From NCBI GenBank assembly GCA_016458225.1, contig JAEMGR010000003.1, forward strand, positions 248,001 to 312,000: a stretch of 64,000 bases of DNA, written 5' to 3'. The translations under genes and the position numbers were made by a program. Source of the DNA: Myxococcaceae bacterium JPH2. Lineage in GTDB: Bacteria > Myxococcota > Myxococcia > Myxococcales > Myxococcaceae. Below are positions 18,067-27,702 of the stretch, in pieces (position 1 is the stretch's first letter; every line of letters starts with the position of its first letter). The notes under the pieces were generated by a model that was not told where the DNA came from, made no database searches, and was given only the letters and a program-made list of their open reading frames with translations.

Positions 18067-19497
18067 CTACCGCTTGAAGTGATCCGCCAGCACGCTCGCG
18101 ACGCTGGCGGTGAGCTTCTTGCCGGTGGGGATGTGCAGGAACTCGTTGGGGCCGTGCGCGTTGCTGGACGGCCCGAGCACGCCGGTGATGAGGAACTGCG
18201 CTTCCGGGAAGCGCTCGCCCAGCATCCCCATGAACGGGATGGAGCCGCCCTCGCCCATGGCCATGGCCGGCTTGCCGAAGCAGTGGGTGGACGCCGACTG
18301 CACCGCGCGCGACAGCCAGGGCGCCAGCGGCGGCGCCTCCCAGCCCGCGCCGGCCTTCTCGCCCTCGAACGTCACCTTCGCGCCGTAGGGCGGGTCCTTC
18401 TCCAGCGCGTTCTTCAGCGCCTGCGTGGCCACCTTGGAGTCCACGCGCGGCGGGATGCGCATGGACAGCTTCACCGCGGTGTAGGGCCGGAGCACGTTGC
18501 CGGCGTTCTCCAGCGACGGCATGCCCTCGATGCCCGTGAGCGACAGCGCGGGACGCCACGTGCGGTTGAGCACCAGCTCCGCGCCGTCCTCCGTCACCGG
18601 GCGCGCGCCCTTCACCCAGGGGAACTTCCCGTACACCTCGCTGCCCAGGGACTGGGCGGCGGCGTGGGCCTGGTCGCGGCGCTCCTGCGGAATCTCCGTG
18701 TGCAGCGCGTCCAGGAGGATGCGGCCCGTCTTCTCGTCCTCCACGCGCGACAGCACCTGCCGCATGATGCGGAACGAAGACGCCGCCACGCCGCTGGCAT
18801 CACCCGAGTGCACGCCCTCGGTGAGGATGTCCACGCGCAGGTTGCCGCCCACCAGGCCGCGGAGGCTGGTGGTCATCCAGAGCTGCTCGTAGTTGGCGCA
18901 GCCCGAGTCCAGGCACACCACCAGCGAGGGCTTGCCGATGCGCGGCGCCAGCGCCTCGATGTACGCGGGCAAATCGTAGCTGCCGCTCTCCTCGCACGCC
19001 TCGATGACCACCACGCAGCGCGCGTGCGGCACGCCCTGCTCCTTCAGCAGGCGGATGGCCGCCAGCGAGGCGAAGGCGGAGTAGCCGTCATCCGCGCCGC
19101 CTCGGCCAAAGAGCTTGTCGCCCTCGCGCACGGGGGTCCACGGCGACAGGCCCTCGCGCCAGCCCACCATCTCCGGCTGCTTGTCCAGGTGACCGTACAG
19201 CAGCACGGTGTCATCCGAGCGCGTGCCGGGAATCTCCATGAAGATGACGGGCGTGCGGTCCTTGCCGTCCGGCGTCTTGAGGCGAACCACTTCCACCGTC
19301 AGCCCCGGCAGGTGCGCCGCCTGCGCGCGGCACCACTCCGAGATGAGCTGCACCGCCGCCTCCATGTGACCGGAGCGGACCCAATCCGGATCGAACGAGG
19401 GCGACTTGTTGGGGATGCGGATGTAGCGCTCCAGCGCGGGAATGATTTCCTGCTCCCAGATGCGCTCGGACGTAGCGAGGGCGGTGTTCACGTTCAT
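18067..19497 (-). CDS. M20-family dipeptidase/metallopeptidase
   Basis: A 476-residue zinc peptidase of the M20 (carnosinase/CPG2-like) family. Metal ligands and catalytic residues are in place: His103 (LYGHLDK), Asp137 (GRGGADDG), Glu169/Glu170 (EACEESGS), an Asp in VCLDSGC, and the C-terminal His in SNAHGPNE. The dimerisation lid lies between about residues 205 and 330. Members split dipeptides or release C-terminal residues in the cytosol; no signal peptide is seen. The start at 19497 (MNVNTALA) fits the family; the frame is open to 19572 without homology. It is a single gene between the kinase and the discoidin-domain gene. Confidence 0.9.
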   Translation of the reverse strand: MNVNTALATSERIWEQEIIPALERYIRIPNKSPSFDPDWVRSGHMEAAVQLISEWCRAQAAHLPGLTVEVVRLKTPDGKDRTPVIFMEIPGTRSDDTVLLYGHLDKQPEMVGWREGLSPWTPVREGDKLFGRGGADDGYSAFASLAAIRLLKEQGVPHARCVVVIEACEESGSYDLPAYIEALAPRIGKPSLVVCLDSGCANYEQLWMTTSLRGLVGGNLRVDILTEGVHSGDASGVAASSFRIMRQVLSRVEDEKTGRILLDALHTEIPQERRDQAHAAAQSLGSEVYGKFPWVKGARPVTEDGAELVLNRTWRPALSLTGIEGMPSLENAGNVLRPYTAVKLSMRIPPRVDSKVATQALKNALEKDPPYGAKVTFEGEKAGAGWEAPPLAPWLSRAVQSASTHCFGKPAMAMGEGGSIPFMGMLGERFPEAQFLITGVLGPSSNAHGPNEFLHIPTGKKLTASVASVLADHFKR

Positions 19498-19621
19498 GGC
19501 GGCGGCATGCTGTACACGGGCCCGCGTCCGTGTCGATTGGAACGCGCCATCGGACTCCAGAAAGTGAAGCATTCCGTTCCATCTCGGTCGCCCGGAGCGC
19601 GAGCGACCCGGCTGCTTCCCC

Positions 19622-20935
19622 CTAAGGCTGGATTTCGCGGACGCTCAGCCACTTGAAGTCCACGTCCAGCGCGTTGTCCCAACGGAACGTTGCAATGGGA
19701 CCGCCCCAGGTGATGGGCATGGCGGCCATGGTGCCGCCGCAGTGCTGCGCGTCACCGCCCCAGCTGCCGTCGTCCACCATCTCGTAGATCTTCTTCCAGG
19801 TGACGCCGTCCGCGTTCTCGTTGACGTACATCTCCAGCCGCACGCCGAGCTGCGTGCTGGACAGCGTCACGTTGCGCATGACGGCCTTGAGGCCCACCCA
19901 CCGCCCCAGGAGCGAGGTGGTGGCCAAGACGAAGGGCGTCTGCTCGTACGAGACGTGCCACGTCTCCTTCTGCCAGCGGGCGCGGCCGTCGTAGTGCAGG
20001 CCCGCCTTGTAGCTGCTGCCCTCGCAGCCCAGGTGCAGGTCGTTGTGCTTGCCGCCGCGCGCGTACCAATCGAAGTTGTCCGCCGGGTCCAGGGTGGAGT
20101 TGAGCTTCACGAAGCCCGTCATCTCGACGTTCTTCCAGTCGTTGGGGGACTGCATGTAGCCCCGGCTCGCCAGCACGTCGCGGTCGTAGGTGGCGATGAG
20201 CTGCGCGTTGTAGCCCGTGGACGTGAACACCCCCATGCGCACCTGCTGCTTGCTCATCTTCCACGAGCCATCCGGGTTGCGGGTGATGGTGCCCTGCGGA
20301 TCGAACCGGCCGTCCCCCGTCGCGTTCTCCGCCAGGAACCACCGCTCGCCGCCGACCTTGCTCGGATAGAGCATGGTGACGCCAAACGGGTCCTTGCCCA
20401 GATCGGACTCGGGGTCTGGCGCGAGGGGCGCGACGGCCAGCTCGGAGATGCGCGCGGGCTCGGCGGGGGCATCGCCCAGCACGGTGATGCGCACGTAGCG
20501 CGCGTCGCGGGGCGCGAACGTGTAGCGCTCCAATGCGGCCGTCGTGCCGGACGACGCGCCGGAGAACACGCGCGTGTAGGTGATGCCGTTGGTGGAGAGG
20601 GCCAGGGTGAAGCGGCTCGCGTGCGCGTCGCCATGGAGCCACGCGATGTCCACCGCCGCCACGGTCCGCACATTTCCCAGGTCCGCGCGAAGCCACGGTC
20701 GCGGGCCCTGACAGGCCCAGTACGTATCGAAGTCTCCGTCAATGGCGGCGACGGGCCGGTGGCCATCATCCCCACTCGCCTTGGCGGCCACGAAGCCTCC
20801 GGCGGCCCGCGCCTGCGCGCCGAGCGCCAACATCAGGACGAGCCACCTCGCGAGGCGTGGCGGCCCGCGCCGGCGCGCGCAAGGCAGTGCCCTGGCGGGG
20901 TGGCCGCCTCGGTCGGGATGCGTGGGATTGCCCAT
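19622..20935 (-). CDS. secreted protein with discoidin (F5/8-type C) domain
   Basis: A 437-residue exported protein. GGAGG lies five bases before ATG 20935. A long basic n-region leads to a signal peptide (LARWLVLMLALGAQARA, ending near residue 45). Residues about 46-160 form a discoidin/F5-8C (CBM32-like) domain: DGHRPVAAIDGDFDTYWAC near the start, then LRADLGNVRTVAAVDI and RYVRITVLGD. The remaining 270 residues look like a beta-sandwich of the concanavalin-like glucanase or lyase type (FVKLNSTLDPADNFDWYARGG, LGVRLEMYVNENADG), with no active site that I can identify. It probably binds polysaccharide outside the cell. It starts 37 bases after the treZ stop and is likely in the same transcript. 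Confidence 0.8.
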   Translation of the reverse strand: MGNPTHPDRGGHPARALPCARRRGPPRLARWLVLMLALGAQARAAGGFVAAKASGDDGHRPVAAIDGDFDTYWACQGPRPWLRADLGNVRTVAAVDIAWLHGDAHASRFTLALSTNGITYTRVFSGASSGTTAALERYTFAPRDARYVRITVLGDAPAEPARISELAVAPLAPDPESDLGKDPFGVTMLYPSKVGGERWFLAENATGDGRFDPQGTITRNPDGSWKMSKQQVRMGVFTSTGYNAQLIATYDRDVLASRGYMQSPNDWKNVEMTGFVKLNSTLDPADNFDWYARGGKHNDLHLGCEGSSYKAGLHYDGRARWQKETWHVSYEQTPFVLATTSLLGRWVGLKAVMRNVTLSSTQLGVRLEMYVNENADGVTWKKIYEMVDDGSWGGDAQHCGGTMAAMPITWGGPIATFRWDNALDVDFKWLSVREIQP

Positions 20936-20972
20936 CCGTCCTCCTCGCCCCGACCTCCCCGTGTCGCACCGC

Positions 20973-22817
20973 TCAACGGCTCCACCGCACCACGGCGGCC
21001 GAGGGCCCCTGGAGCTGGAGCCTCCCCGCGTGCAGCGGCGACTCGGAGACAGCGCCGCCGAAGCGAGGGGCCTCGCTCCACAACAGCAGCTCCGCGGAGG
21101 GGAACGCCTGGTCCAGCGTGCCGCGCAGGTTGAGAACGACCGAGAGCCGGTGGTCCCCCACCCACCGCTCCAACAAGAGTGCGTCCGGGCCCAGGGCGCG
21201 CGCATCGTGGAAACCCCGGTGTCGGTCTCGGAGGCTGGGCTCGGTGGCGCGCAGCCGGAGCAACTCTTGATAGAGCGCGCGCACCTCGCGATGCCCCGGA
21301 CGCTCGGCCTCGCTCCAGTCCAGCCGTGAACGCAGGAAGGTCTCCACGGCCTGTGGGTCTGGCACCTCGGCGCCGGCGAAGCGCGCGAACGCGGCGAACT
21401 CCTTGCGGCGTCCCTCCGTGACCAGGCGTCCCAGCGCCTCGTGGTGGTCCGTGAAGTAGAGGAAGGGAGTGGTCGCGTTCCACTCCTGCCCCATGAAGAG
21501 CAGCGGCGTGTGCGGCGCCAGGAGCAGCAGCGTGCTCATGGCGCGAAACGCGGCGGCGGAGACGTCATGGCCCAGCCGCTCGCCTCTCGCGCGGTTGCCC
21601 ACCTGGTCGTGATTCTGGAGGCAGATGACGAAGCGCCACGGCTCCAGTCCCTCGGCGGAGGTGCCACGCGCGCGCCCTCGGCTGGGTGAGCGCTGGCCCT
21701 CGTAGAACCAGCCCTGGCGCAGGGTGCGCGCGATGTCCTCGGCGCTGCCGGTGTAGTCCTGGAAGTAGCCGTCGCTGTCGCCCGCGAAGGCGCGGCGCAG
21801 CTGGTGATGGAGGTCATCCGCCCAGACGCCATCCAGGCCGAAGCCGTCGTCAGAGGGAGGCCGCAGCAAGCGGCGCTCGTTGCGCTCGTCCTCGGCGATG
21901 ACGATGACGCGGCGGCCCGGCGCCACCTCGCGCGCTCGCGCCGTCAGCTCCGCGAGCAGGTGCGGCTCCCCGTCGTCGAAGAGCGCGTGCGTGGCATCCA
22001 GGCGCAGGCCGTCCGCGTGGTAGTCGCGGATCCACATCTCCACGTTGGAGAGCACCAGCGAGCGCGCCATCGCGGACCGCGCGCCGTCGTAGTTCACCGC
22101 GTCGCCCCAGGGGGTGTGGTGGCGGTCGGTGAAGTAGTCGTGGGCGAAGGCGCGCAGGTAGTTCCCGTCCGGCCCGAAGTGGTTGTAGACGACGTCCACG
22201 AGCACCGCGAGGCCATGCGCGTGGGCTGCGTCGACCAGCCTGCGCAGCCCTTCGGCCCCACCGTAGGTCGACGACGGGGCGAAGAGGTCCACGCCGTCGT
22301 AGCCCCAGTTGCGCGAGCCGGGGAAGCTGGCCACGGGCATCAGCTCGAGCGCGGTGACACCCAGCTCGCGCAGGTCGCGCAAGCGCGGGATGAGCGCCTC
22401 GAAGGTCCCTTCCGACGTGGCCGTGCCCACGTGCACTTCGTAGAGGACGAGCGACCGCGGCTCGGGCCCTTCCCAGTCCGCGTCCGACCAGGCGAAGGCA
22501 TCCGGGGCCACGACCTCGGAGGGCCCATGCACGCCCTGCGGCTGCGAGCGCGACCAGGGGTCGGGGAAGGGGCCCTCGCCGTCCACGCGCAGCTTGTAGC
22601 GGGTGCCGGCGCCCTGGCCGTCGAGCACCGCGCCGAAGCAGTCACCGGGCTCGGGAAGCAGGGGGAGCGCGGCGCGCTCGGTGCCGTCCGCGTCGAAGAG
22701 CACGACCTCCAGCCGAGCATGGCCTGGAGCCCAGACGCGCCAGCGCACCCGAGGGCCCGCCTCCACCCAGGCGCCCAACCTGGGCGCGCGCGACCGTGAC
22801 TCGTCGGACAGGACCAT
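20973..22817 (-). CDS. treZ: malto-oligosyltrehalose trehalohydrolase
   Basis: A 614-residue GH13 enzyme that releases trehalose from maltooligosyl-trehalose (the TreY/TreZ route). An N-terminal E-set/CBM48-like domain (about 14-110) precedes the barrel. Catalytic residues are the nucleophile Asp274 (LRLDATHA), acid/base Glu309 (VIAEDERN) and the transition-state Asp in LQNHDQVGN. WGYDGVDLFAP and VYNHFGPDGNYL are typical of TreZ. ATG 22817 is chosen; a GTG at 22850 is possible. No treY or treX is in the window, so the partner enzyme must lie elsewhere, and the second gene of this transcript encodes an exported carbohydrate-binding protein. Confidence 0.93.
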   Translation of the reverse strand: MVLSDESRSRAPRLGAWVEAGPRVRWRVWAPGHARLEVVLFDADGTERAALPLLPEPGDCFGAVLDGQGAGTRYKLRVDGEGPFPDPWSRSQPQGVHGPSEVVAPDAFAWSDADWEGPEPRSLVLYEVHVGTATSEGTFEALIPRLRDLRELGVTALELMPVASFPGSRNWGYDGVDLFAPSSTYGGAEGLRRLVDAAHAHGLAVLVDVVYNHFGPDGNYLRAFAHDYFTDRHHTPWGDAVNYDGARSAMARSLVLSNVEMWIRDYHADGLRLDATHALFDDGEPHLLAELTARAREVAPGRRVIVIAEDERNERRLLRPPSDDGFGLDGVWADDLHHQLRRAFAGDSDGYFQDYTGSAEDIARTLRQGWFYEGQRSPSRGRARGTSAEGLEPWRFVICLQNHDQVGNRARGERLGHDVSAAAFRAMSTLLLLAPHTPLLFMGQEWNATTPFLYFTDHHEALGRLVTEGRRKEFAAFARFAGAEVPDPQAVETFLRSRLDWSEAERPGHREVRALYQELLRLRATEPSLRDRHRGFHDARALGPDALLLERWVGDHRLSVVLNLRGTLDQAFPSAELLLWSEAPRFGGAVSESPLHAGRLQLQGPSAAVVRWSR

Positions 22818-23101
22818 GCTCGAACCAGTTAGCGCAGGAGCCTCGCCCACGGGAGGAATCCCGGCGGCGCGCCCCCGCGTGGCCCATCCCGGTGTTCACC
22901 GCTGGACCCCCGGGGTGCCCGCGAGTGGGCATCGACCCGAGCCCACGAACGCCCCTTGCCCGGCGCGCCCGATGCCTGTGCCAGGGAGCAACGCAGGGCC
23001 CGCCACGCGATGGCCCGCTTGTCGCGCCCGCACGCGCCCGAGACAATGCGCCCGTGCGAGGCCGCGCATCGCGGGCCCGCCCACTCCCGGAGCCTCCTCG
23101 G

Positions 23102-24241
23102 ATGAGCCACCACCCCGCTGGTGCCCCCCGTCAGCCACTCGACGACGATGCCGACGTGCCCTCGCGCCTCCGCTCGCTGGCGGTGCTGTCACCCCGGGAC
23201 ATCGATGCCCGCTTGTCCGAGCATGGCTACCGCGGCCAGCCCGAGGCCCGCCGCGCCGCCTCGGTGCTCGCCTACCGCCACATGCAGCGCCTCCGCCGCC
23301 TCCACCTCGATGGCATCCCGCCCGAGCCTGGCACGCGCGAGAACTGCCTCTTCCTGGGCCCCACCGGCTCGGGGAAGACCTTCCTCGTGGAGCTGCTGTT
23401 CCGCGAGATTCTCGGCGTCCCCACCGTGCTCGCGGACAGCACGCAGTTCTCCGAAACGGGCTACGTGGGCGATGACGTGAACACCCTCCTGTCGCGCCTC
23501 CACGAGGCCGCCGGGCAGGACTCTGAATGGGCCGCGTGCGGCGTCATCTGCATGGACGAGTTCGACAAGCTCGCCACCCACCGCTCCGACAGCCGCTTCG
23601 CCGGACAGCAGACCACCAAGGACGTGACGGGGCTCGGCGTGCAGCGCAGCCTCTTGCACCTGCTCTCCTCCGCGCGGGCGGACTTCCCGCCGGACTTCGG
23701 CTTCACCAGCCGCACCCGCGCGCAGACGCTGGAGATGTCCTGCATCACCTTCATCGCGTGCGGTGCCTTCAGCGGGCTGAAGACCACCGTCGAGGGCCTC
23801 GCCCACGAGGAGCGCCTGGGCTTCGGCCGCACGCCCGGACGCGACACCGCGTCCATCGCCTCGCGCGTGTCGGATGAACAGCTGGAGAACACCACCGCGT
23901 TCGCGCGCTTCGGCTTCATCCCCGAACTCATCGGCCGCTTCAACCGCATGGTCTCCTTCGCGCCGCTCGACGCGAGCACCCTGATGGACATCCTCCAGCA
24001 CAACGTGCTGCGCGCGTACGAGCGCGAGTTCGAGCTGGAGGGCCTGCGTCTCCAGGTCCCGCAGGACGTGCGCGAGCACGTGGTGGCCCGCGCCCTCAAG
24101 CGCGAGACCGGTGCGCGCGGACTGCGCGCCACGCTGTCGCCGCTGCTGGAGCGCGCCGCCTACGAGCACTTCGGACAGCCTCGCGCGAGCACCGTGCGCC
24201 TGGTGCTGGAAGGCACCGAGGTGCGCGCCCTCTCCGCCTAG
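23102..24241 (+). CDS. ClpX-like AAA+ ATPase lacking the zinc-binding domain
   Basis: A 379-residue AAA+ ATPase resembling the ClpX unfoldase: Walker A GPTGSGKT (86-93), pore loop GYVGDD (120-125), Walker B VICMDEFDKLA (Asp152/Glu153), sensor and Arg-finger region IPELIGRFNR, and sensor-2 GARGLRATL near the end. True ClpX has an N-terminal Cys4 zinc domain for adaptor and substrate binding; here the first 35 residues contain no Cys pair. Residues around 165-190, where ClpX has its ClpP-docking IGF loop, read differently, so ClpP interaction is doubtful. It probably remodels a specialised substrate. It is divergent from treZ across 284 bases. Confidence 0.87.
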   Translation: MSHHPAGAPRQPLDDDADVPSRLRSLAVLSPRDIDARLSEHGYRGQPEARRAASVLAYRHMQRLRRLHLDGIPPEPGTRENCLFLGPTGSGKTFLVELLFREILGVPTVLADSTQFSETGYVGDDVNTLLSRLHEAAGQDSEWAACGVICMDEFDKLATHRSDSRFAGQQTTKDVTGLGVQRSLLHLLSSARADFPPDFGFTSRTRAQTLEMSCITFIACGAFSGLKTTVEGLAHEERLGFGRTPGRDTASIASRVSDEQLENTTAFARFGFIPELIGRFNRMVSFAPLDASTLMDILQHNVLRAYEREFELEGLRLQVPQDVREHVVARALKRETGARGLRATLSPLLERAAYEHFGQPRASTVRLVLEGTEVRALSA

Positions 24242-24377
24242 CCCCACGCGTCCCGGCAGCCGACGCGGCAAGGGCGCGTCCGCAGTCCTCCCGACGCGAC
24301 GGGTGAGCAAGCCCGTCGCTCACCGCGGGCCCACGCGCCTTACGGTTGGCCATGAAACGGGAAGCGGAGGCACCTGC

Positions 24378-24752
24378 ATGCACCACACTCGTGAAATCCC
24401 CCGCTCGGGCTGGGCGGACTATCTCTCCCTGCTGAGCAGCCTCGAGCGCGACCACTGGGTGCGCATCGAAACGGACAGCGAGGACACGGGCGAGCAACCC
24501 CTGGCCCAGCGGCTGCCGCTCATCGAAATCGCGCTGGAGGAGAAGGGCAGCGACCAGGGCGCCATCGAGGTCATGGTCGGCCGCCCAGGCGACGAAATCA
24601 CCCACCGCATCTTCTCGCCGAACCACATCTACGCGGAGGAGAGCGACAGCGGCGAGCTGGAGTGCCTCGACATCGAGGACGCGGACCACGTCAAGACGCT
24701 CATCTACTTCGATGAGCCGCGGGCGAGCGAGGAGCTGCCCTCCACCACCTGA
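24378..24752 (+). CDS. DUF5335 family protein
   Basis: A 124-residue acidic soluble protein that matches the DUF5335 pattern: an N-terminal REIPRSGWADYL, a central LPLIEIALEE strand, ITHRIFSPNHIYAEES, and a C-terminal HVKTLIYFDEP. The family function is unknown. GGAGG at 24366-24370 is seven bases before ATG 24378, a strong ribosome-binding site. The gene stands alone, between the ClpX-like gene (136 bases upstream) and cardiolipin synthase (87 bases downstream), both on the same strand. Confidence 0.8.
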   Translation: MHHTREIPRSGWADYLSLLSSLERDHWVRIETDSEDTGEQPLAQRLPLIEIALEEKGSDQGAIEVMVGRPGDEITHRIFSPNHIYAEESDSGELECLDIEDADHVKTLIYFDEPRASEELPSTT

Positions 24753-24839
24753 CCCACCTGTCCCCACGAGCGACGCCCGAGGGGCGGGCATCCTCCATTC
24801 CCGGAGGGTGCCTGCCTTTCTTCGCCGTCCTCGCGCACG

Positions 24840-26300
24840 ATGGGGTCCATGGACGTCGTCACCTGGGCAGTCTCGCTGTGGCCCCACGTGGTGGCCCTCC
24901 TGACCGTGCTGGTCAGCGTGCTGGCCACGGCGCACGCGGTGCTGCACAAGCGAGATGTCCGCGCCACGGTGGGCTGGGTGGGCGTGGTGTGGCTGGTGCC
25001 CGTGGTGGGCGCCGTGCTGTATCTGCTGCTCGGCATCAATCGCATCCGCCGCCGCGCGCGCTCCCTCACCCTCAGGCAGGAGCACGGCCGCTACCCTTCC
25101 GCGCCCGCCGCCCCGCCCCTCACCGCCGAGCGCGTGGGCCTCCAGCAACCCGCCGCCGCGCACCTCGCCCCGCTCGTGCGATTGGGCGACGCGGTGATGC
25201 ACCGGCCGCTGCTCCCGGGCAACCAGCTCACCGTGCTCGAGTCCCGCACGGACGCCTACCCCGCCATGCTGGAGGCCATCGCGCAGGCCCGGCACACGCT
25301 GTCCCTGGCCACGTACATCTTCGACAACGACCCCGCGGGCCATCTGTTCGTGCGCGCGCTCTCCGCCGCCGTGGGGCGCGGCGTGGAGGTGCGCGTGCTC
25401 GTGGATGCCGTGGGCTCGCGCTACACGTGGCCTCCCATCATGGGACGCCTGCGCCGCGCGAAGGTGCCGGCCGCGCGCTTCCTGCCCTCGTGGGCGCCCT
25501 ACCGGCTGCCCTTCATGAACCTGCGCAACCACCGCAAGCTGATGGTGGTGGACGGCCGCGTGGGCTTCACCGGCGGCATGAACATCCGCAAGGACTTCCT
25601 CCCGGGCGAGCACGCCGCCAGGGACCTGCACTTCCGACTGGAGGGCCCCGTGGTGGGGCAGCTCCAGGAAATCTTCGCCGAGGACTGGGCCTTCACCACC
25701 CACGAGCACCTCCAGGGCGAGGCCTGGTTCCCGGTGCTGGAGCCTCGGGGCGCCGTGCTGGCGCGCGGCATTCCCGACGGCCCCGACGAGGACTTCGAGA
25801 CCCTGCGCATGGTGCTCCTCGGCGCGCTCGCGACGGCGCGGACGTCCGTGCGCATCCTCACGCCGTACTTCCTCCCGGACGCCGCGCTCATCACCGCCCT
25901 CAACGTGGCCACGCTCCGCGGCGTGCAGGTGGACATCCTGCTGCCCGAGCGAGGCAACCTCCCCGTGGTGCAGTGGGCCAGCACCGCGCAGCTCTGGGAG
26001 GTCCTGCGCCCCGGCTGCCGTGTCTTCCTCACCGCGCCCCCGTTCGACCACTCGAAGCTCATGGTCGTCGATGGCGTCTGGTCCCTGGTGGGCTCCGCCA
26101 ACTGGGACCCGCGCTCGCTGCGCCTCAACTTCGAGTTCGATGTGGAGTGCTACGACCCGGCGCTGGCCGCGACGCTGGGGGCCCTCATCGACGCGCGCCA
26201 GCAACGCGCGCGGCAGCTCCCCCTGGAGGAGGTGGACGGCCGCGCGCTGCCGGTGCGCCTGCGCGATGGGCTGGCGCGCTTGCTCTCGCCCTATCTGTGA
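24840..26300 (+). CDS. cls: cardiolipin synthase (phospholipase D family)
   Basis: A 486-residue inner-membrane enzyme that condenses two phosphatidylglycerols into cardiolipin and glycerol. Two N-terminal membrane helices (VVALLTVLVSVLATAHAVL and VGWVGVVWLVPVVGAVLYLLL) precede two PLD domains. Each has an HKD motif: NHRKLMVVDGRVGFTGG and DHSKLMVVDGVWSLVGSAN. Length and order match bacterial ClsA-type proteins. Two ATGs nine bases apart (24840, 24849) could both start it. A 486-codon frame on the same strand in another phase is a GC shadow. It converges on the MBL-fold gene, with only seven bases between stops. Confidence 0.9.
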   Translation: MGSMDVVTWAVSLWPHVVALLTVLVSVLATAHAVLHKRDVRATVGWVGVVWLVPVVGAVLYLLLGINRIRRRARSLTLRQEHGRYPSAPAAPPLTAERVGLQQPAAAHLAPLVRLGDAVMHRPLLPGNQLTVLESRTDAYPAMLEAIAQARHTLSLATYIFDNDPAGHLFVRALSAAVGRGVEVRVLVDAVGSRYTWPPIMGRLRRAKVPAARFLPSWAPYRLPFMNLRNHRKLMVVDGRVGFTGGMNIRKDFLPGEHAARDLHFRLEGPVVGQLQEIFAEDWAFTTHEHLQGEAWFPVLEPRGAVLARGIPDGPDEDFETLRMVLLGALATARTSVRILTPYFLPDAALITALNVATLRGVQVDILLPERGNLPVVQWASTAQLWEVLRPGCRVFLTAPPFDHSKLMVVDGVWSLVGSANWDPRSLRLNFEFDVECYDPALAATLGALIDARQQRARQLPLEEVDGRALPVRLRDGLARLLSPYL

Positions 26301-26307
26301 GGCCGCG

Positions 26308-27702
26308 TCACAGGAGCACGCGGCGCGCTCGCCAGTAGGTCTCCTTGGCCGTCCGGAAGAACGCCGAGTCCGCGGGCACCAGCGAACGCAGCAGCTCCGC
26401 GGACTGCGTCTGGAGCGGACGGATGCAGTGCGTCTCCACCTGCGAGCGCAGGAAGCCCAACGGGTCCCTCCGGCGATACTCGCCAAAGTATTCGCGCAGC
26501 TCGTTGCGCGTGCGCGCCTGACCGTTGTCCGCGTACTTGGCCACGTAGGGACTGAAGTCCGGATAGAGGCCCCGCTGCCCGAACTCTCCGTGCAGCGTCG
26601 TCTTCATGAAGTTGCCGATGAGCAGGTCATCGAACACCCGATAGCGCACCGCCGTCGCGAGCGACTGGCGCGGCGCCTCGAAGGTGATGCCGCGGCGGAA
26701 GTGGCGGCGATGGAACTCGATGACATGGTCCTGGCCGCCCACGCGGAAGCGCACGAAGTCCAGCGCGTCCTTCAGGTGATGGATGGCGCGGAAGTACTCC
26801 TGGAGCGCCTGGGCCTCCTCCTTCTCCAGCAGCTCGCCCCAGTCGTCGCCGAACTCCTTGGGGTCCACCGGGTGGAGGGCCCGCTCGCGAGGATGGAGCT
26901 GCTCCACCGCGTTGCGAGTGAAGTCGCGGCGGATGAACGCGGGCAACAGCGTGCACGTCTGGGACTCAAAGCCCCGCGCGTAGTCGTCCAGCGTGGTGGT
27001 GTACGCGGAGGCCCAGACGCTGTCGGCGCGCTGGTACTTGTGCATGGAGCTGAAGGGCACGAAGTAGCGCACCCCGTATTGCTCCGCCTGCCGCGCGATG
27101 GTGCGCCCCACGGGCGTCTTGCGCGCGGCGTAGGGCGGGATGCGCTGCCCGTCCTCGGTGAAGAAGTTGATCATGTCCGCGTCGCCGTAGCCGGACAGCG
27201 CCAGGAGATAGGACTCGTCGTACTCGCGGACGACCTTGCGCACGAAGCGGCCCCAGCCTCGGTCTCCCGCGTCGTTGAGGTTGACGAGCAATCGCCCGCC
27301 CACGTCCACGAGCAGCACCGAGTCCTGGTTCACATCGGGGATGCACAGCACGCGGATGCGCGGCGACAGCTGCGTCCACACCCGGTCCGGCAGGACGTGC
27401 ACGGAGAAGCCCATGCCGCGCAGGTCATCGCGGATGCGCCCGCCAAAGTGATTGGCCACGAGCAGCGTCCGGTCCCGCAGCTTCTCCAGCGTCTCCATGC
27501 TGAGGTGATCCGGGTGCCCGTGAGACAGCCAGACGAAGGGGCACTGCTGGATGGCGGCGCGTTGCTCGGGAGGAACCTCGTGCGACAGGGTCCAGCTTCC
27601 GAAGTACGCGCTGCCATCCACCCATGGATCCGTGACCAGCACAGGTCCATGGTCGTGACAGATGAGCGTGGCGTTGCCGATCGTCTCGAAGCCCAGTTCC
27701 AT
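26308..27702 (-). CDS. MBL-fold metallo-hydrolase
   Basis: A 464-residue protein with an N-terminal metallo-beta-lactamase fold. The metal motif is SHGHPDHL (His61, His63, Asp65, His66), followed by ANHFGG and LLVNLNDAG. The C-terminal half (about 250-464) is a helical extension with many aromatic and Arg residues and no motif I know. The overall layout resembles UlaG- or CMP-sialate-hydroxylase-like MBL proteins that act on sugars or lipids. Soluble, no export signal. GGAGGGG lies upstream of ATG 27702; the frame extends to 27867 without homology. The 445-base upstream region is long for this window and may hold control elements. Confidence 0.85.
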   Translation of the reverse strand: MELGFETIGNATLICHDHGPVLVTDPWVDGSAYFGSWTLSHEVPPEQRAAIQQCPFVWLSHGHPDHLSMETLEKLRDRTLLVANHFGGRIRDDLRGMGFSVHVLPDRVWTQLSPRIRVLCIPDVNQDSVLLVDVGGRLLVNLNDAGDRGWGRFVRKVVREYDESYLLALSGYGDADMINFFTEDGQRIPPYAARKTPVGRTIARQAEQYGVRYFVPFSSMHKYQRADSVWASAYTTTLDDYARGFESQTCTLLPAFIRRDFTRNAVEQLHPRERALHPVDPKEFGDDWGELLEKEEAQALQEYFRAIHHLKDALDFVRFRVGGQDHVIEFHRRHFRRGITFEAPRQSLATAVRYRVFDDLLIGNFMKTTLHGEFGQRGLYPDFSPYVAKYADNGQARTRNELREYFGEYRRRDPLGFLRSQVETHCIRPLQTQSAELLRSLVPADSAFFRTAKETYWRARRVLL

